This document shows, piece after piece, positions 38,501 to 48,813 of a DNA stretch of 64,000 bases. Each line of letters starts with the position of its first letter. The first letter of the stretch is position 1. The stretch is from Argopecten irradians (taxonomy: Eukaryota; Mollusca; Bivalvia; Pectinida; Pectinidae): positions 10,944,755-11,008,754 of the forward strand of contig NC_091134.1 in the NCBI RefSeq assembly GCF_041381155.1, in the 5' to 3' direction. The notes below the pieces were generated by a model. It was given only the letters and a program-made list of their open reading frames with translations. It was not told the DNA's origin and did not search any database. Made by a program: the position numbers and the translations under genes.

Positions 38501-39007
38501 ATAGAAAACTCCGTACTTAATTTGAAAAAAAAACACTGATAGACATACTAATTTGGCAAAAGTATTAATAAATGGCTTTAGATAAAGTTTTGAAGCGCCA
38601 CTTCAAAAAGACAAAGATGACGTCAAAAAAAGAAACGAGCGCGCATATTTTTCGGACGGTTAATATTTTGCACTGTCAAAAATACAGTATCACCCGTTGC
38701 TAGGGGGTTGCTAAGAACTTGTCTATTGTCTCCTCTGTTCTAATGCTAACTGTCTTGTGATAGTGTGAAATGCCAAATATCCCTCGAACAGTCAGAATGC
38801 AGAATTCTCACTCATAGTGTAATAAGATAATTTACATTCACATTGTTATTAATCCGTATTGAGAAATATTACTACACTATGCTTTCGTGCTGTTCTGTTC
38901 TAGAGTTCTTCACGATGATAACCGGAAATCCGCCACCAGAGGAAAGCGGGCAACAAAAAGTATCAACGCAGCAAAAACAACCATCAGACGCCAATCTAAC
39001 TGTGTGA
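32598..39007 (+). CDS. Calmodulin-like EF-hand protein E with Gln-rich C-terminal tail (181 aa)
   Basis: Exons: 32598-32600 (ATG|GTAGGT), 33540-33591, 34781-34924, 36122-36364, 38904-39007, giving 181 residues. EF1 (28-39, [12 protein letters not shown]) has Glu at position 3 and Lys at 5 and is probably weak. EF2 [14 protein letters not shown]3 [12 protein letters not shown] and EF4 [12 protein letters not shown] (137-148) are canonical. Exon 2 is longer than in its paralogues, giving a 7-residue-longer N-terminal lead. The last exon encodes, after EFFTMITG, a tail of about 26 residues rich in Gln, Pro and Ser ([20 protein letters not shown]) that ordinary calmodulin lacks; it may mediate specific targeting. 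The final intron (2.5 kb) holds a SINE and a 25-bp minisatellite. The last-exon assignment rests on an acceptor in phase, the conserved E-F after the EF4 loop and a stop 104 bases on. Confidence 0.82.
35183..35378 (-). repeat. Dispersed repeat, copy 2
   Basis: Inverted copy of 3640-3840, in intron 3 of gene E; the boundary near CTTGGCTAACTACTTCC (minus strand) is shared. Confidence 0.6.
35512..35762. mobile_element. MITE with AAGATGCTCC-type termini, copy 2
   Basis: Left end AAGATGATCCACCGATGAC, right end GCGATGGAGCATCTT, with TTAA overlapping each edge. The internal sequence (CTTTTCAATGGTGGCAATGG, CAAAGTCGTCTGCTAATG) matches the minus strand of the copies at 13703 and 55586, so this copy is inverted and has lost about 100 bp. 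It lies in intron 3 of gene E. Confidence 0.75.
36417..36635 (+). mobile_element. tRNA-derived SINE, copy 2
   Basis: Starts GGGGCCGCGGTGGCC, has a degenerate B box, shares CTGGTCGGTGG, CCGGCTTTCCTCCACCAAC and CCTGGCACGTCCT with copy 1 (1776-2004), and ends GGACGTTAAACCAATAAAAA. Inserted in the last intron of gene E just downstream of exon 4. Polymerase III promoter-like elements make it look like a tRNA but it is not a tRNA gene. Confidence 0.85.
36965..37985 (+). repeat. 25-bp minisatellite, about 40 copies
   Basis: Head-to-tail array of the 25-bp unit made of ATTGTATTGTCTCC followed by ATTTTATCATG. Nearly all units are identical; a few carry a one-base deletion (for example near 37482 and 37648) or a substitution. 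This homogeneity indicates recent expansion or ongoing homogenisation. It occupies about 1 kb of the last intron of gene E. Confidence 0.97.
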
Positions 39008-41239
39008 GCACACAACAACGAAAAGCAACGATAAATGAACAAACCTGTTTGAAAAAGCAACACCAAGTAGCAACTTATACAACTGTAGTAACAGATTGCT
39101 CTGTGAATATACCGAAATATTTCCAGGAAACATTCCGTCACTATTGTGATAAGAAAGTTTTCGTTAGCTTCTATTTTTGGTTTGATGTATAACAATAAAA
39201 ATGTGCCATTTTTATTTTCATCGACATAAATAAGAATTAGCATTGTTAATACCTTGTTATGTGAAACTTATGCATGCCTTAACATGTTGTATACAATTTC
39301 ATTTGCTTGTTCATTGATGTACTTTGTGGGCAAATTAAAGGGCGTGAATGCAAGGAATTTATAGGTCTATTAAATCTACGATTTTTAACCCACTACACTC
39401 ATTTTGTAAAGCAGAATATATCACATTAATTGTGATTTTTTGTTCGAAAAAGTAATCATCTGTTATATTAACAGTGCATTATCTTCTTTTAACTTCCCAG
39501 TGAAAGATTATGCTGTATTTATTTCAGAAATTAATTCATAGTTATATTTGTGTTACATACAAAATCGCTATTGTCATTTTGTTATTTTGTTGATCTTGTC
39601 AAACGAAAGATAGACTTTATCTTAATAAAGAATTGTATGGACGATTTTGTATATGATTGAATAATTACACTGAAGAGTGGATTGTTTCTATTATCTACTA
39701 CAGTACATATATAAGCTGTCAAAACCGACCATTATTTTATCCGGATCCCTATCTATTCCGACTTACTTGTATGGTATTTCCTTTTTTCATTTCATTTCAG
39801 AATATTTCATTGCCAGATGTTAAAGACAATTCTTAATCTATTTTAGTAACTAATACCTGTATAATCCAGACACTTGTCTATATCGGTCAAATATTCTGGT
39901 CTCAATGACATCTGCTGTGGACGAGTTTAACTGTATAAGCTTAACATGCAAGAGCAATTAAGACGTGACACATATAATTATATATGTCTGACAATGGTAA
40001 GAGGGATCTCTTCTCTGTTTTTCAAACTTTAAATATCGAAATAAAAGATGACTGCCGGTCAGCCATCTTGTTAACCGATGTTATGAAAACAATATGCAAT
40101 ATGCACAACAAATGTCCTAGGGGATCCGATATAAGGAATTTGAGACAGATTCCTTTATTACTTTCTGAGAAAAATGGAAACAAACTTCAGCTATCAAAAT
40201 CTAACATACCTGTTGGTAATCTTGTTGATCAATCGGTACCAAAATACAATATCCTCAACAAGGTTCCCACCCACAGAAACCTGCATTTGCATATGCATAA
40301 GACAGATGCCATTAATACTTCATGAGAAATTGCGAGAACAATAATGGTTAAAGGATGTAAGGACGGATGGAAGGAAGGACGGACCATGGACAAAAGGCGA
40401 TTTGAATAGCACACCATCTGATGATGGTTGTCTAAAAACTACCGATGCCTTCGTTACAAACCATTCCGTGGAATGACCTAAGTATAACACATGTGTTGAA
40501 TAAATGTTGTACTGACTTAACTGATATATACACCAAGGTTTCAATCAGTTACACACATTTTTTCAAATTTCGCAACACGAATCTACCAATAAGAATTCAC
40601 AATTTAGATATTGATAACATTTGCTTAAAACACTAAACCTCATCCAAATCGAGAAACGAATTGTAGATTTATGTAATGTCAAATCAGTGAAAATGAACAG
40701 CACCTATTTCTGTTCTATTTATATTAATATTGTTTATACCAAAATCATTTACACAACCCTAAAAAGTAGTTCATTTTGAATTTGAAAACAATTATTTTGA
40801 AGTGTTTTGATGTTATCATTTTATCTTCTGGCAACAGTAGTTACAATATAACACGGTTCGTGGTTACGAAGGGCACATTGTGTTCGGCTTTTAACCTAAT
40901 GGACGGATTGTATAGCGAGATTTTGTGTCATGGAGTTCAAAACTCCGATCTATTAAGATATATTCAATGTTCAATATACACGAACTATCAAATAACAATA
41001 CTTTGACTCACGTTTTATACCGTTAATATATACTCTACATAGAACGAAATATTTATAGCCTTATTTATATTAAAACAAATGAACGTCATCAGCCCAATGT
41101 GTAGAATTAGTTGAAGTTGGAGGCGATTACATCTGTAAATTAACCCTTGTCTGGTTTCCGAGTGTGCATGTATGGTATACTAACGGAGGTGGTTTAGATA
41201 CGCTCTCGTCTCCACGAATACAGCAGGCTCTGATTAATT
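39008..41239. other. Intergenic region between EF-hand genes E and F
   Basis: No recognised gene. An open frame of 113 codons at 39984-40325 has no identifiable similarity and no supporting splice context. The rest is AT-rich, with the gene E 3' UTR on the left and the gene F promoter region on the right. Confidence 0.5.
39194..39199 (+). promoter_or_regulatory. Poly(A) signal, gene E
   Basis: AATAAA about 190 bases downstream of the gene E stop codon. Confidence 0.55.
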
Positions 41240-44200
41240 ATGGTAAGTGGCTTTACTTGACAAACATATTTAGATATGATATTTAAGACATTTTTTTTAA
41301 ACAAATTTCCTGATTAGAATTTCAGTAACGTCAATAATGTTTCATAATTTAAGAACAAAAATTTAGTTAATGATATTAAATCAAACTCAAATTACATTAC
41401 ACATGTTTTATCTACTCATAAATATACTATTAACAATACGAGATGTCAAATAAATCGTACAAGCTGATAGAAATGTGTTTTTATTGGTATTAGTATCATA
41501 ATTGTTTTACATATTAGGAATTGACTCGTCTTGACTCTGTCTATTTACTTAATACTCTCGTCAATGCCTCGTAAATTGTTTTGTACATGAGTTATTGAAT
41601 ATGGAGCTAAAACATGGATATCAGAGTGACTGTATAAGCTATTGTTTTGTATTGTTTTAGGCTCAAAAGAATGAAGATTTTTCAAAAGAACGACAAGGTA
41701 TATCTATTATCAACATTTTATGTAAATAAGAAGATTTTTATACCCTGCTAGATTACGAACCTTCTCATGCGATTCTTAGTTATTTATAGGATATCGTCGC
41801 ACCCCCGAGGTTTATAAGAATAACATAGTATTAACTGACATCCAATAATACCTAGAAATAAAAAAAATGTTGCTCCAGGATTTTTGTTGTGACAGCAGAC
41901 GATAAAATTTATCCTCGTTTGACACCGGAAATTCCATGGCACGTCATATCCGGTAAACTTTAAGATCACAAATGGATTGTGTAAGTTGTTCTAGGATTCT
42001 TAAGATTTCACTACGGATAAAGGAAAATATTGGATCACTCATGAAAAGAGCCCGAATAAAATAGTAACATTCCAGTGGGTTCCCGGATCACTTTTCAACA
42101 CACTTTTCGTAAGGAAATAAGGACTGTTTTCGCTTATATGGACCGAATGGTTCGTGTGTCATTTGATGACACATCTGGTTATTTTATATTGTTTTCAAGC
42201 AAAGCCCTCCTAGGCCTGTATCGAAATCTGCACATCCGTCAGGATTTATACTTGAAATAATTGGTCTTACCGTCAATGAAAACGGCCCAGGTCTCGATTT
42301 TAAATACATATAAGATTTTAATTGAGTGTTCCTTCCATTTGAGATTTAATGAAATGAGTCCTAGAAGCTTTTATTACTGCCAGCCCTGGCGAGCAAAAAT
42401 TTTATCTTCCGAGACGACTTTCATAAAATCTCATTTGAAATAAAACACAAATTTAAGATACTTTTTATCACGTGAATTTCATTTCAAAATGTATTGCGAA
42501 AATCCAGTTGTGGTCATGATTTTGTGCCGCCATCCTCGAAATCCTTCAGTCACGTCATTTTTTCTGATTCCATTGTATTGTTTCTGTCATGTTGTCACAA
42601 TGAATTTCCAACCAATGAAAATCGCTCCAGGTCATATTACATTAGTGACATATGCAAAAATATTACACGGACGAAATTACTTGATATCAGGCGGATTATG
42701 TGATAAATGGTTAAACGAAGTTATGTTTCCCCCTCACATGTCATCTCTGTGCGTCTGATTACCATATTTTGCTCTACATTCTGAACAAACAATGTCTTTT
42801 TGTTACTTTTGACTCTATTTAGAATAAATTCTGGTGCAGATGTGACGTCATTATAGTTTAAAATACGATAATTCGTCGATACCGGATATGCCACGAAATT
42901 TGGGTACCACGAATTATATTGATCGAGGTTAGCCGGATGGGTGACTTTTTAACTTCTCATATGATAACATCAAGCAGGAGCGTTGCGGTGGTGGGTGTCT
43001 GCCGTAACGGTTTTGATAAATAATAAAGTACGTACGTGAAACTGATTTAAGGTCATTCCGACATAAGTAAAACTAGATTGATCTTACTAATGTAGACATT
43101 CACAGAAGTAAAATATTAACATTGTCTATCTGTTTCTGTTATCTCCCAGATTTGTATGAAATGTTCCAAATGTTTGATGAGGATAACAGCGGAGAGATCT
43201 CTTCTGATGAGTTCCTTATAGTGATGAGAGCAATGAACATGAATCCGACAAAAAAGGAGATTGAAAGCATGATGCCTAAGGGTGCGTATTATTAATAATC
43301 ATAGTTCTTTGCGATAAATTCAGTGATTTATTTTCTACGGAAAATAGTCATAATGTTGTTTATTCTTATATAAAATAACACTTATAACAGTTAATGAGAC
43401 ACACCGCCTATACTCAAACTTGAAAATAATGTCGTCGGTCAGGTTTACGTGACGTCAAATAGACCACATCGCATTCTGGTCATGGGCACAATTACAAAAT
43501 CCCGGTATACACACACGGAACACACAAATCATACGCAGCAGGACAATGCATCGACACATGTCAGAGCAGATCATTCCACAAGTCAAATCAGCCCATACCC
43601 CTACCAATCCGTCATTTATTTCCCTACAACAAATAGACCCCTTCAGTACATCAAACAGGTCAATTCACTACATCAAATAGATCGCTTCCCTAAATCAAAT
43701 AGGTCCCTTCACTATATCAAACAGACCCATTCACTATATCAAATATGCCTCTTCCATATATTAAATATACTCCTTCCCTACATCAAATAGTTCCCTTCCC
43801 TACATCAAATAAGTCCCTTCCCTTCATCAAAAAGGCCCCTTCCCTACATAAAATAGGCCCCTTCCCTACATCAAATAGGCCCCTTCCCTACATCAAATAA
43901 GTCCCTTCCCTTCATCAAAAAGGCCCCTTCCCTACATAAAATAGGCCCCTTCCCTACATCAAATAGGTCCCTTCCCTACATGAAATAAGTCCCTTCCCTT
44001 CATCAAAAAGGCCCCTCCCCTACATTAAATAGGCCCCTTCCCTACATAAAATAGACCCTTTCCTCTTCCTCAAATATACCCCTTTACTACATCAAATACA
44101 CCCCTTCCCTTCATTAAATAGGCCCCTTCACTTGATAAAATAGGCCCATTCCCTAAATCGAATAGGTCCCTTCCCTACATCAAAGAGACCCCTTCCCTAC

Positions 44201-45074
44201 ATCAAATATGCCCCTTCCCGACATTAAATAAGCCCCATCTTTACATTAGATATACTCCTTCACTACATCAAATAGTCCCCTTTAGTGCATCAAATAGGCC
44301 CCTTCAATACATCAAATAGGCCCCTTCTCTACATTAGATAGACTCCTTCCTTATATCAAAAAGGCCCCTTGCCTACATCCTGGTAATTAATACGATGACA
44401 TACCGGCTCCGTTACCCCACACCAACACGAGTTTGTACTCGTTTGGTTTGTATATCACTTTATCATATTCGGTAAGACGCTTTTATTTGTTTCTTGATAA
44501 TATGTTTTGTTTACATCTATATATGAAATGTTTATGACAAGAACGAGTACACATATAGGTTGATACAATTAATTTCTTGTGTCTCATCATTATAGGTAAA
44601 ACCGTACTTAACTTTGATGAGTTCTGTGAACTTGTAACTAAACGCAAGGAAACCGTGGATGAAAGCGAAAATTTAATCCAAGCCTTCAAAACATTTGATA
44701 AAGACGGCAATGGCTATTTGAGCAGAGATGAGTTATATGAACTTTTAGGACCCGACACCGATGAAGCCATGAAAGTATTCGACCAGGATGGTGATGGACA
44801 AATTGATTACAAAGGTAATTAATTGATAGGGTAGTGGGTTAAGTGACGAAAGTACAATGACAGTACATTTTTTTATGAAAATATTTGGCATTATTGTCTT
44901 ACAAGCACAAAGATATATTGTAAACGTTTGAAGACAACGTTATATAAATTTGATATAGCATGTGTATAATAGAGAACGTGATATATCGACCACCTTTGAT
45001 ATAATAAATGTTCCTTTCTAAAAGGTTGTGGTTTTTTTTTAATTGCAGAATTTGTGGCCATTTTGAATGGTTAG
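41240..45074 (+). CDS. Shortened calmodulin-like EF-hand protein F (138 aa)
   Basis: Exons: 41240-41242 (ATG|GTAAGT), 41661-41697, 43150-43281, 44596-44814, 45049-45074, giving 138 residues. EF1 DEDNSGEISSDE (23-34), EF3 DKDGNGYLSRDE (92-103) and EF4 DQDGDGQIDYKE (120-131) are canonical. The second loop has lost its first half (MPKGKTVLNFDE) and cannot be a normal calcium site. The linker between EF3 and EF4 is 16 residues (LYELLGPDTDEAMKVF) against about 24 in calmodulin, so the exiting helix of EF3 and entering helix of EF4 are shortened, which should change the C-lobe shape. Both deletions keep the frame. Intron 2 carries a dispersed repeat and intron 3 a 22-bp tandem array. The lineage-specific deletions and intact frame suggest a functional, specialised protein. 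Confidence 0.85.
42313..42715 (+). repeat. Dispersed repeat with internal hairpin, copy 2
   Basis: Longer copy of the repeat at 17462-17810, in intron 2 of gene F; the hairpin arms here are TTTGAGATTTAATGAAA-like and TTTCATAAAATCTCATTTGA-like. Confidence 0.7.
43600..44385 (+). repeat. Degenerate ~22-bp tandem repeat in intron 3 of gene F
   Basis: About 35 units of the type CCCTTCCCTACATCAAATAGG, pyrimidine-rich on the plus strand. Units differ from each other at several positions, and longer blocks of 3-4 units recur (for example around 43800 and 43900), showing higher-order duplication. Codon-like periodicity is absent. Confidence 0.9.
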
Positions 45075-48000
45075 AATAACGAAACAATCAATGCTACCAG
45101 GATATGACGTCACATTGCTGTGGGAGATGATAACAACAAAACTGTTTTGTGACGTAACAAAGCTCAACATGTACTTGTATGACGTCATAATAGTACTAGT
45201 CAGACTGATGTACCATATAGATAAGTGAAATTTTCGTTTAGTGATTTCACCAGGTGTAAGACACGAATTAGAGGACAGTGTTTTGGACGTCTGTTTTCTT
45301 AATTCTTTTTCTTTCTTCTTATCATTACCCAAAAAATATCCAATACATCCCGTTTATGTAGAGTTGACATTAGTTTCCCTCTGGTGGCATGGCTTTCATT
45401 CGACGATTATCACTTACGTACATTTTCCCTACCTTTTCATTATTATAATTCTAATGTGGAATACGTTGATTGTGAAGTAACTGTCATGGATGCAAGAGTA
45501 TTTAATCATACATTCTGGTGAACTTCTAGTGTCTAGTGCTACGAGAAGTATAATCACACAACCAATAATTGCAGGTGTAAATATCATTTAATTTAACTAA
45601 ATAAGATTTCATATATGAATCATTATCTATAAATTTGACATTCGCCAGTAGTTTAACCCGCTTGTATCATTGCCATACGTCTCACATTGGTCCTCAGGCT
45701 TTGTGAAAAAGTAACACTGGGGTGATTGAGGAGTGATTGCTCACATTATTTATTATTTTTGTATCATAAATGAATATATTGTTATAAAATATAACACAGA
45801 GGTATCATCATTGTATGAAATTTATTCATTACAATGTCAAGTAATTCCCTTTCAAAGTTATATGTGCCATACCTGGGCGAAATATTTGACATGTTATTTT
45901 TTGATCGGTAATCATCTAAAGAAAATCATCAGGCTTGATAAATTAAGGCGTAACATCATGGTCTTGAAATAAGTACTCCTTTCAATGCACTGTACTATGT
46001 ATATGTTCATATAATGATTTTAGGCAGTATTGCCAAAAATCATTTTTCGATCCTCTTTGTACTTGTAAAACTAAAACATATGCATTGTAAGTATTGTAAT
46101 TTTTCAAAATGTTTTGGTGGTGAATAAAATATTAAAAGCTTTTTTTGATTCGTGATTATGAAAATTACGGCTCATAAAACTGTTATAGAAGCTATTCTCG
46201 CAACCCTAGACTAGTCTATACCTTCGAATTGTAATTGTCATAGTACAGGAGTTGTGAAAAGGTTATCAAAAAGATTAAGTCCAATTTTTATACTGGTTTT
46301 GGTAATTCTCTCTAGCTGCTAATGTTGTTCAGTATCAAGCAAAATCAACACAGTTTGGTTTCTTCAGAAATAACAGAAAAGGGATTTTTTTGCTTCAGTT
46401 AAGTATATGTATACTTGTATGTATGTTGAACTTTATACTTCCCCGATTTCCTACTTTAAAATACCACAGCTGCTAATTATAACGATTGCCTCAAATGTAT
46501 CATAAGTTATTGGCTGAGTTCGAGGAAAATATCATCGGTTTCTGAAGGGTAAACGGTAACTTCTCAGACGTATTCGTCAGACTGCAAAATCAGGATCCTA
46601 TTAAAGAATTTAATACAATGTTCGATGAGCTTATTTGACCCAAATGACCTTGCATATTTGAATTTACCCCCTTCGTGTGTCAGCCTTATACCCGGTACCA
46701 TATCTATTAGATATTGACAGGATGATTAAAGGTTTTTAACATTTTATTCTCCTGTGTCGTTACGTGATAGTAACAGAAACAATAAAGCAGAAGCGTAAAT
46801 AAAACACAATTTAATAATATATACATTTGTACACTATTCTACAAGCTACAGTACAGGAGTGTAATCCCTCTCAAATGATTCTTATTAAGCGCGCTAGGAG
46901 TCTTAGAGTGCGAGGAAACCGGAGTACCCGAAGATCGAACACCGGTCGACTAGGTTAGATTATATAAAATATGATAAATGACAGTCACTCGATGGGGAAC
47001 TTGTTTTTCCCATAACTTAAACTCTATATTTTACCATGGTGATCAGGTTTTTGTATATCTTGATTGGTGGAAGCTGGCCACCACACATTACACCATAACA
47101 TACATAGGTATGAAATAAAGATCTCGCAGCTGTTATAAAATAAATGCAGTAATATGAAATTTCATATGATTTCAAATGTTTAAGTAAGATGTCATTACCC
47201 TACATTAAAGTTCATGGTGTTCATTATTCCGAATAACTAATTGCATTAATAGCAAGGTAGAATAAAATACTAACACGTTTCAAAAGTTCAAATGAATGAC
47301 CAACATTACAGTTTTCGTGCCTGTCCCGAAAATTTTTCTACTAGCACCAATATGAGTTGTTACGTTTAGCGACGCTATCTCACAGAAACGTGTTACATGG
47401 TTGCATTATGGGATTGGTTGTTACAATATTACGAAATAAAAAAATGGAAGGCGTGGAAAAAAAACAATATTATATTAATTACCAATCATGCATTTATTAT
47501 TTTAGATCTTCTTTTAAGGTCAAAGTTTTGACTGTTATTCCGTCTAAAGATAAATGTTTCATTGGCAATCTAAGTAGCAGATATAAGACCTCGGTTTACA
47601 TTGATTAATAACGCGACCCTTAGTGTTTGTTAGGCATACTAGAACTTAGACCCGTTATGTTCACGTCAAGACATCGTGCTCCTTCAAATATATTTTGTTC
47701 TTTTGTAAATCTGCAATATCGTATTTGACATCAGGACGCACCAGTGCATCACGCACATGTGACTGGTCACAGTATTATAGGCATTAACCATGTTGGACGG
47801 CATGTTTTTATCATAAAAAAATTAACTTAGCCTTTTCCATATTTTGCCCAACTCATAACAATTATATATAAGTATAAATTAATTTACTTATACTTACTTA
47901 GTTTTTTGATTGAACGCTTGCATTTTGATGAAATAAAGTTAACATATCGATTTATTATAACAAGGACATATTGATCCTGGTTATGAAATAAAGGCTGAAT

Positions 48001-48813
48001 TCAAAACGACTGAAGATATTGTGACACTGGTTTGCTTAATGCAAATATTTCCTAACACCTTGAACCGAGTTAATTTATATTTTGCCTTTTTTCTATTTTG
48101 TTATTATTTTGTTGATTTAGTTTTGTTTTATGATTTTTGCTTAGTGAATAAAAGACTTAAATAAACAAACGCGAAGGATAAACTTAGTTTTCTTTATGTT
48201 AAGTTGACAAGACACCAAACAAATGTTTAAATGATGTTTTATTTGATAATATCTAACAAAGAACTGATTGCAAATTAGAAATCACACCGTGAAGAGATTC
48301 CAAAAGGAACTGTTAGCTTAATATCAACAAAAAACAGTGTATACAGTATATATATATATGTCTGGAACTGGAGTTGATTAATCACTCTTACATTGATTTC
48401 GATGTCTTCCACAAATACATCTTATTTTTATTTTTTCTAATACTAACCTAAATCTGTGGACCAGGCGAATGTCTTCCATGAAGTTGAGGTTTTAATAACC
48501 AGAGCGAAATACAATGTACGGTATACTACTTCTTATCTTTAGAAGCCTTGTTAATTACTCTGTGTTTTAAATTAAGGCCAAATAAAGGACTTATGATGTT
48601 TTACGTGTGGTATACTTACATACCGACACTCCGAGGTAACATAGGTCAGAGCGTCTGATCACTTGGTGCTATTGTTTGTACGTGTGTAGTAAATGGTACT
48701 ATAAACATATTAATTTGCCTGACACAATTCACCTATTCGGAGTCAAGGACACGTTTGGGCTGTGAGCCGTATTTTGCTGGAAAACATAGGAACGGATAAC
48801 TTAACCAAACATT
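45075..48813. other. Intergenic region between EF-hand genes F and G
   Basis: 3.7 kb, no gene or clear mobile element recognised. A possible poly(A) signal for gene F (AATAAA) is at 46123-46128. A stretch near 46990-47045 (GGGGAACTTGTTTTTCCCAT with ACTCTATATTTTACC) resembles one near 34090-34130, a possible further dispersed repeat. Confidence 0.45.

Noticed and set aside
39984-40325. 113-codon open frame (MSDNGKRDLFSVF...) between genes E and F
   Set aside because: No recognisable domain, ordinary AT-rich composition, no splice or poly(A) context; frames of this length occur by chance here.
43449-43790. 113-codon open frame overlapping the start of the 22-bp array
   Set aside because: Repetitive translation (YIKQ...HSLYQI-like) of the tandem repeat in a gene F intron.
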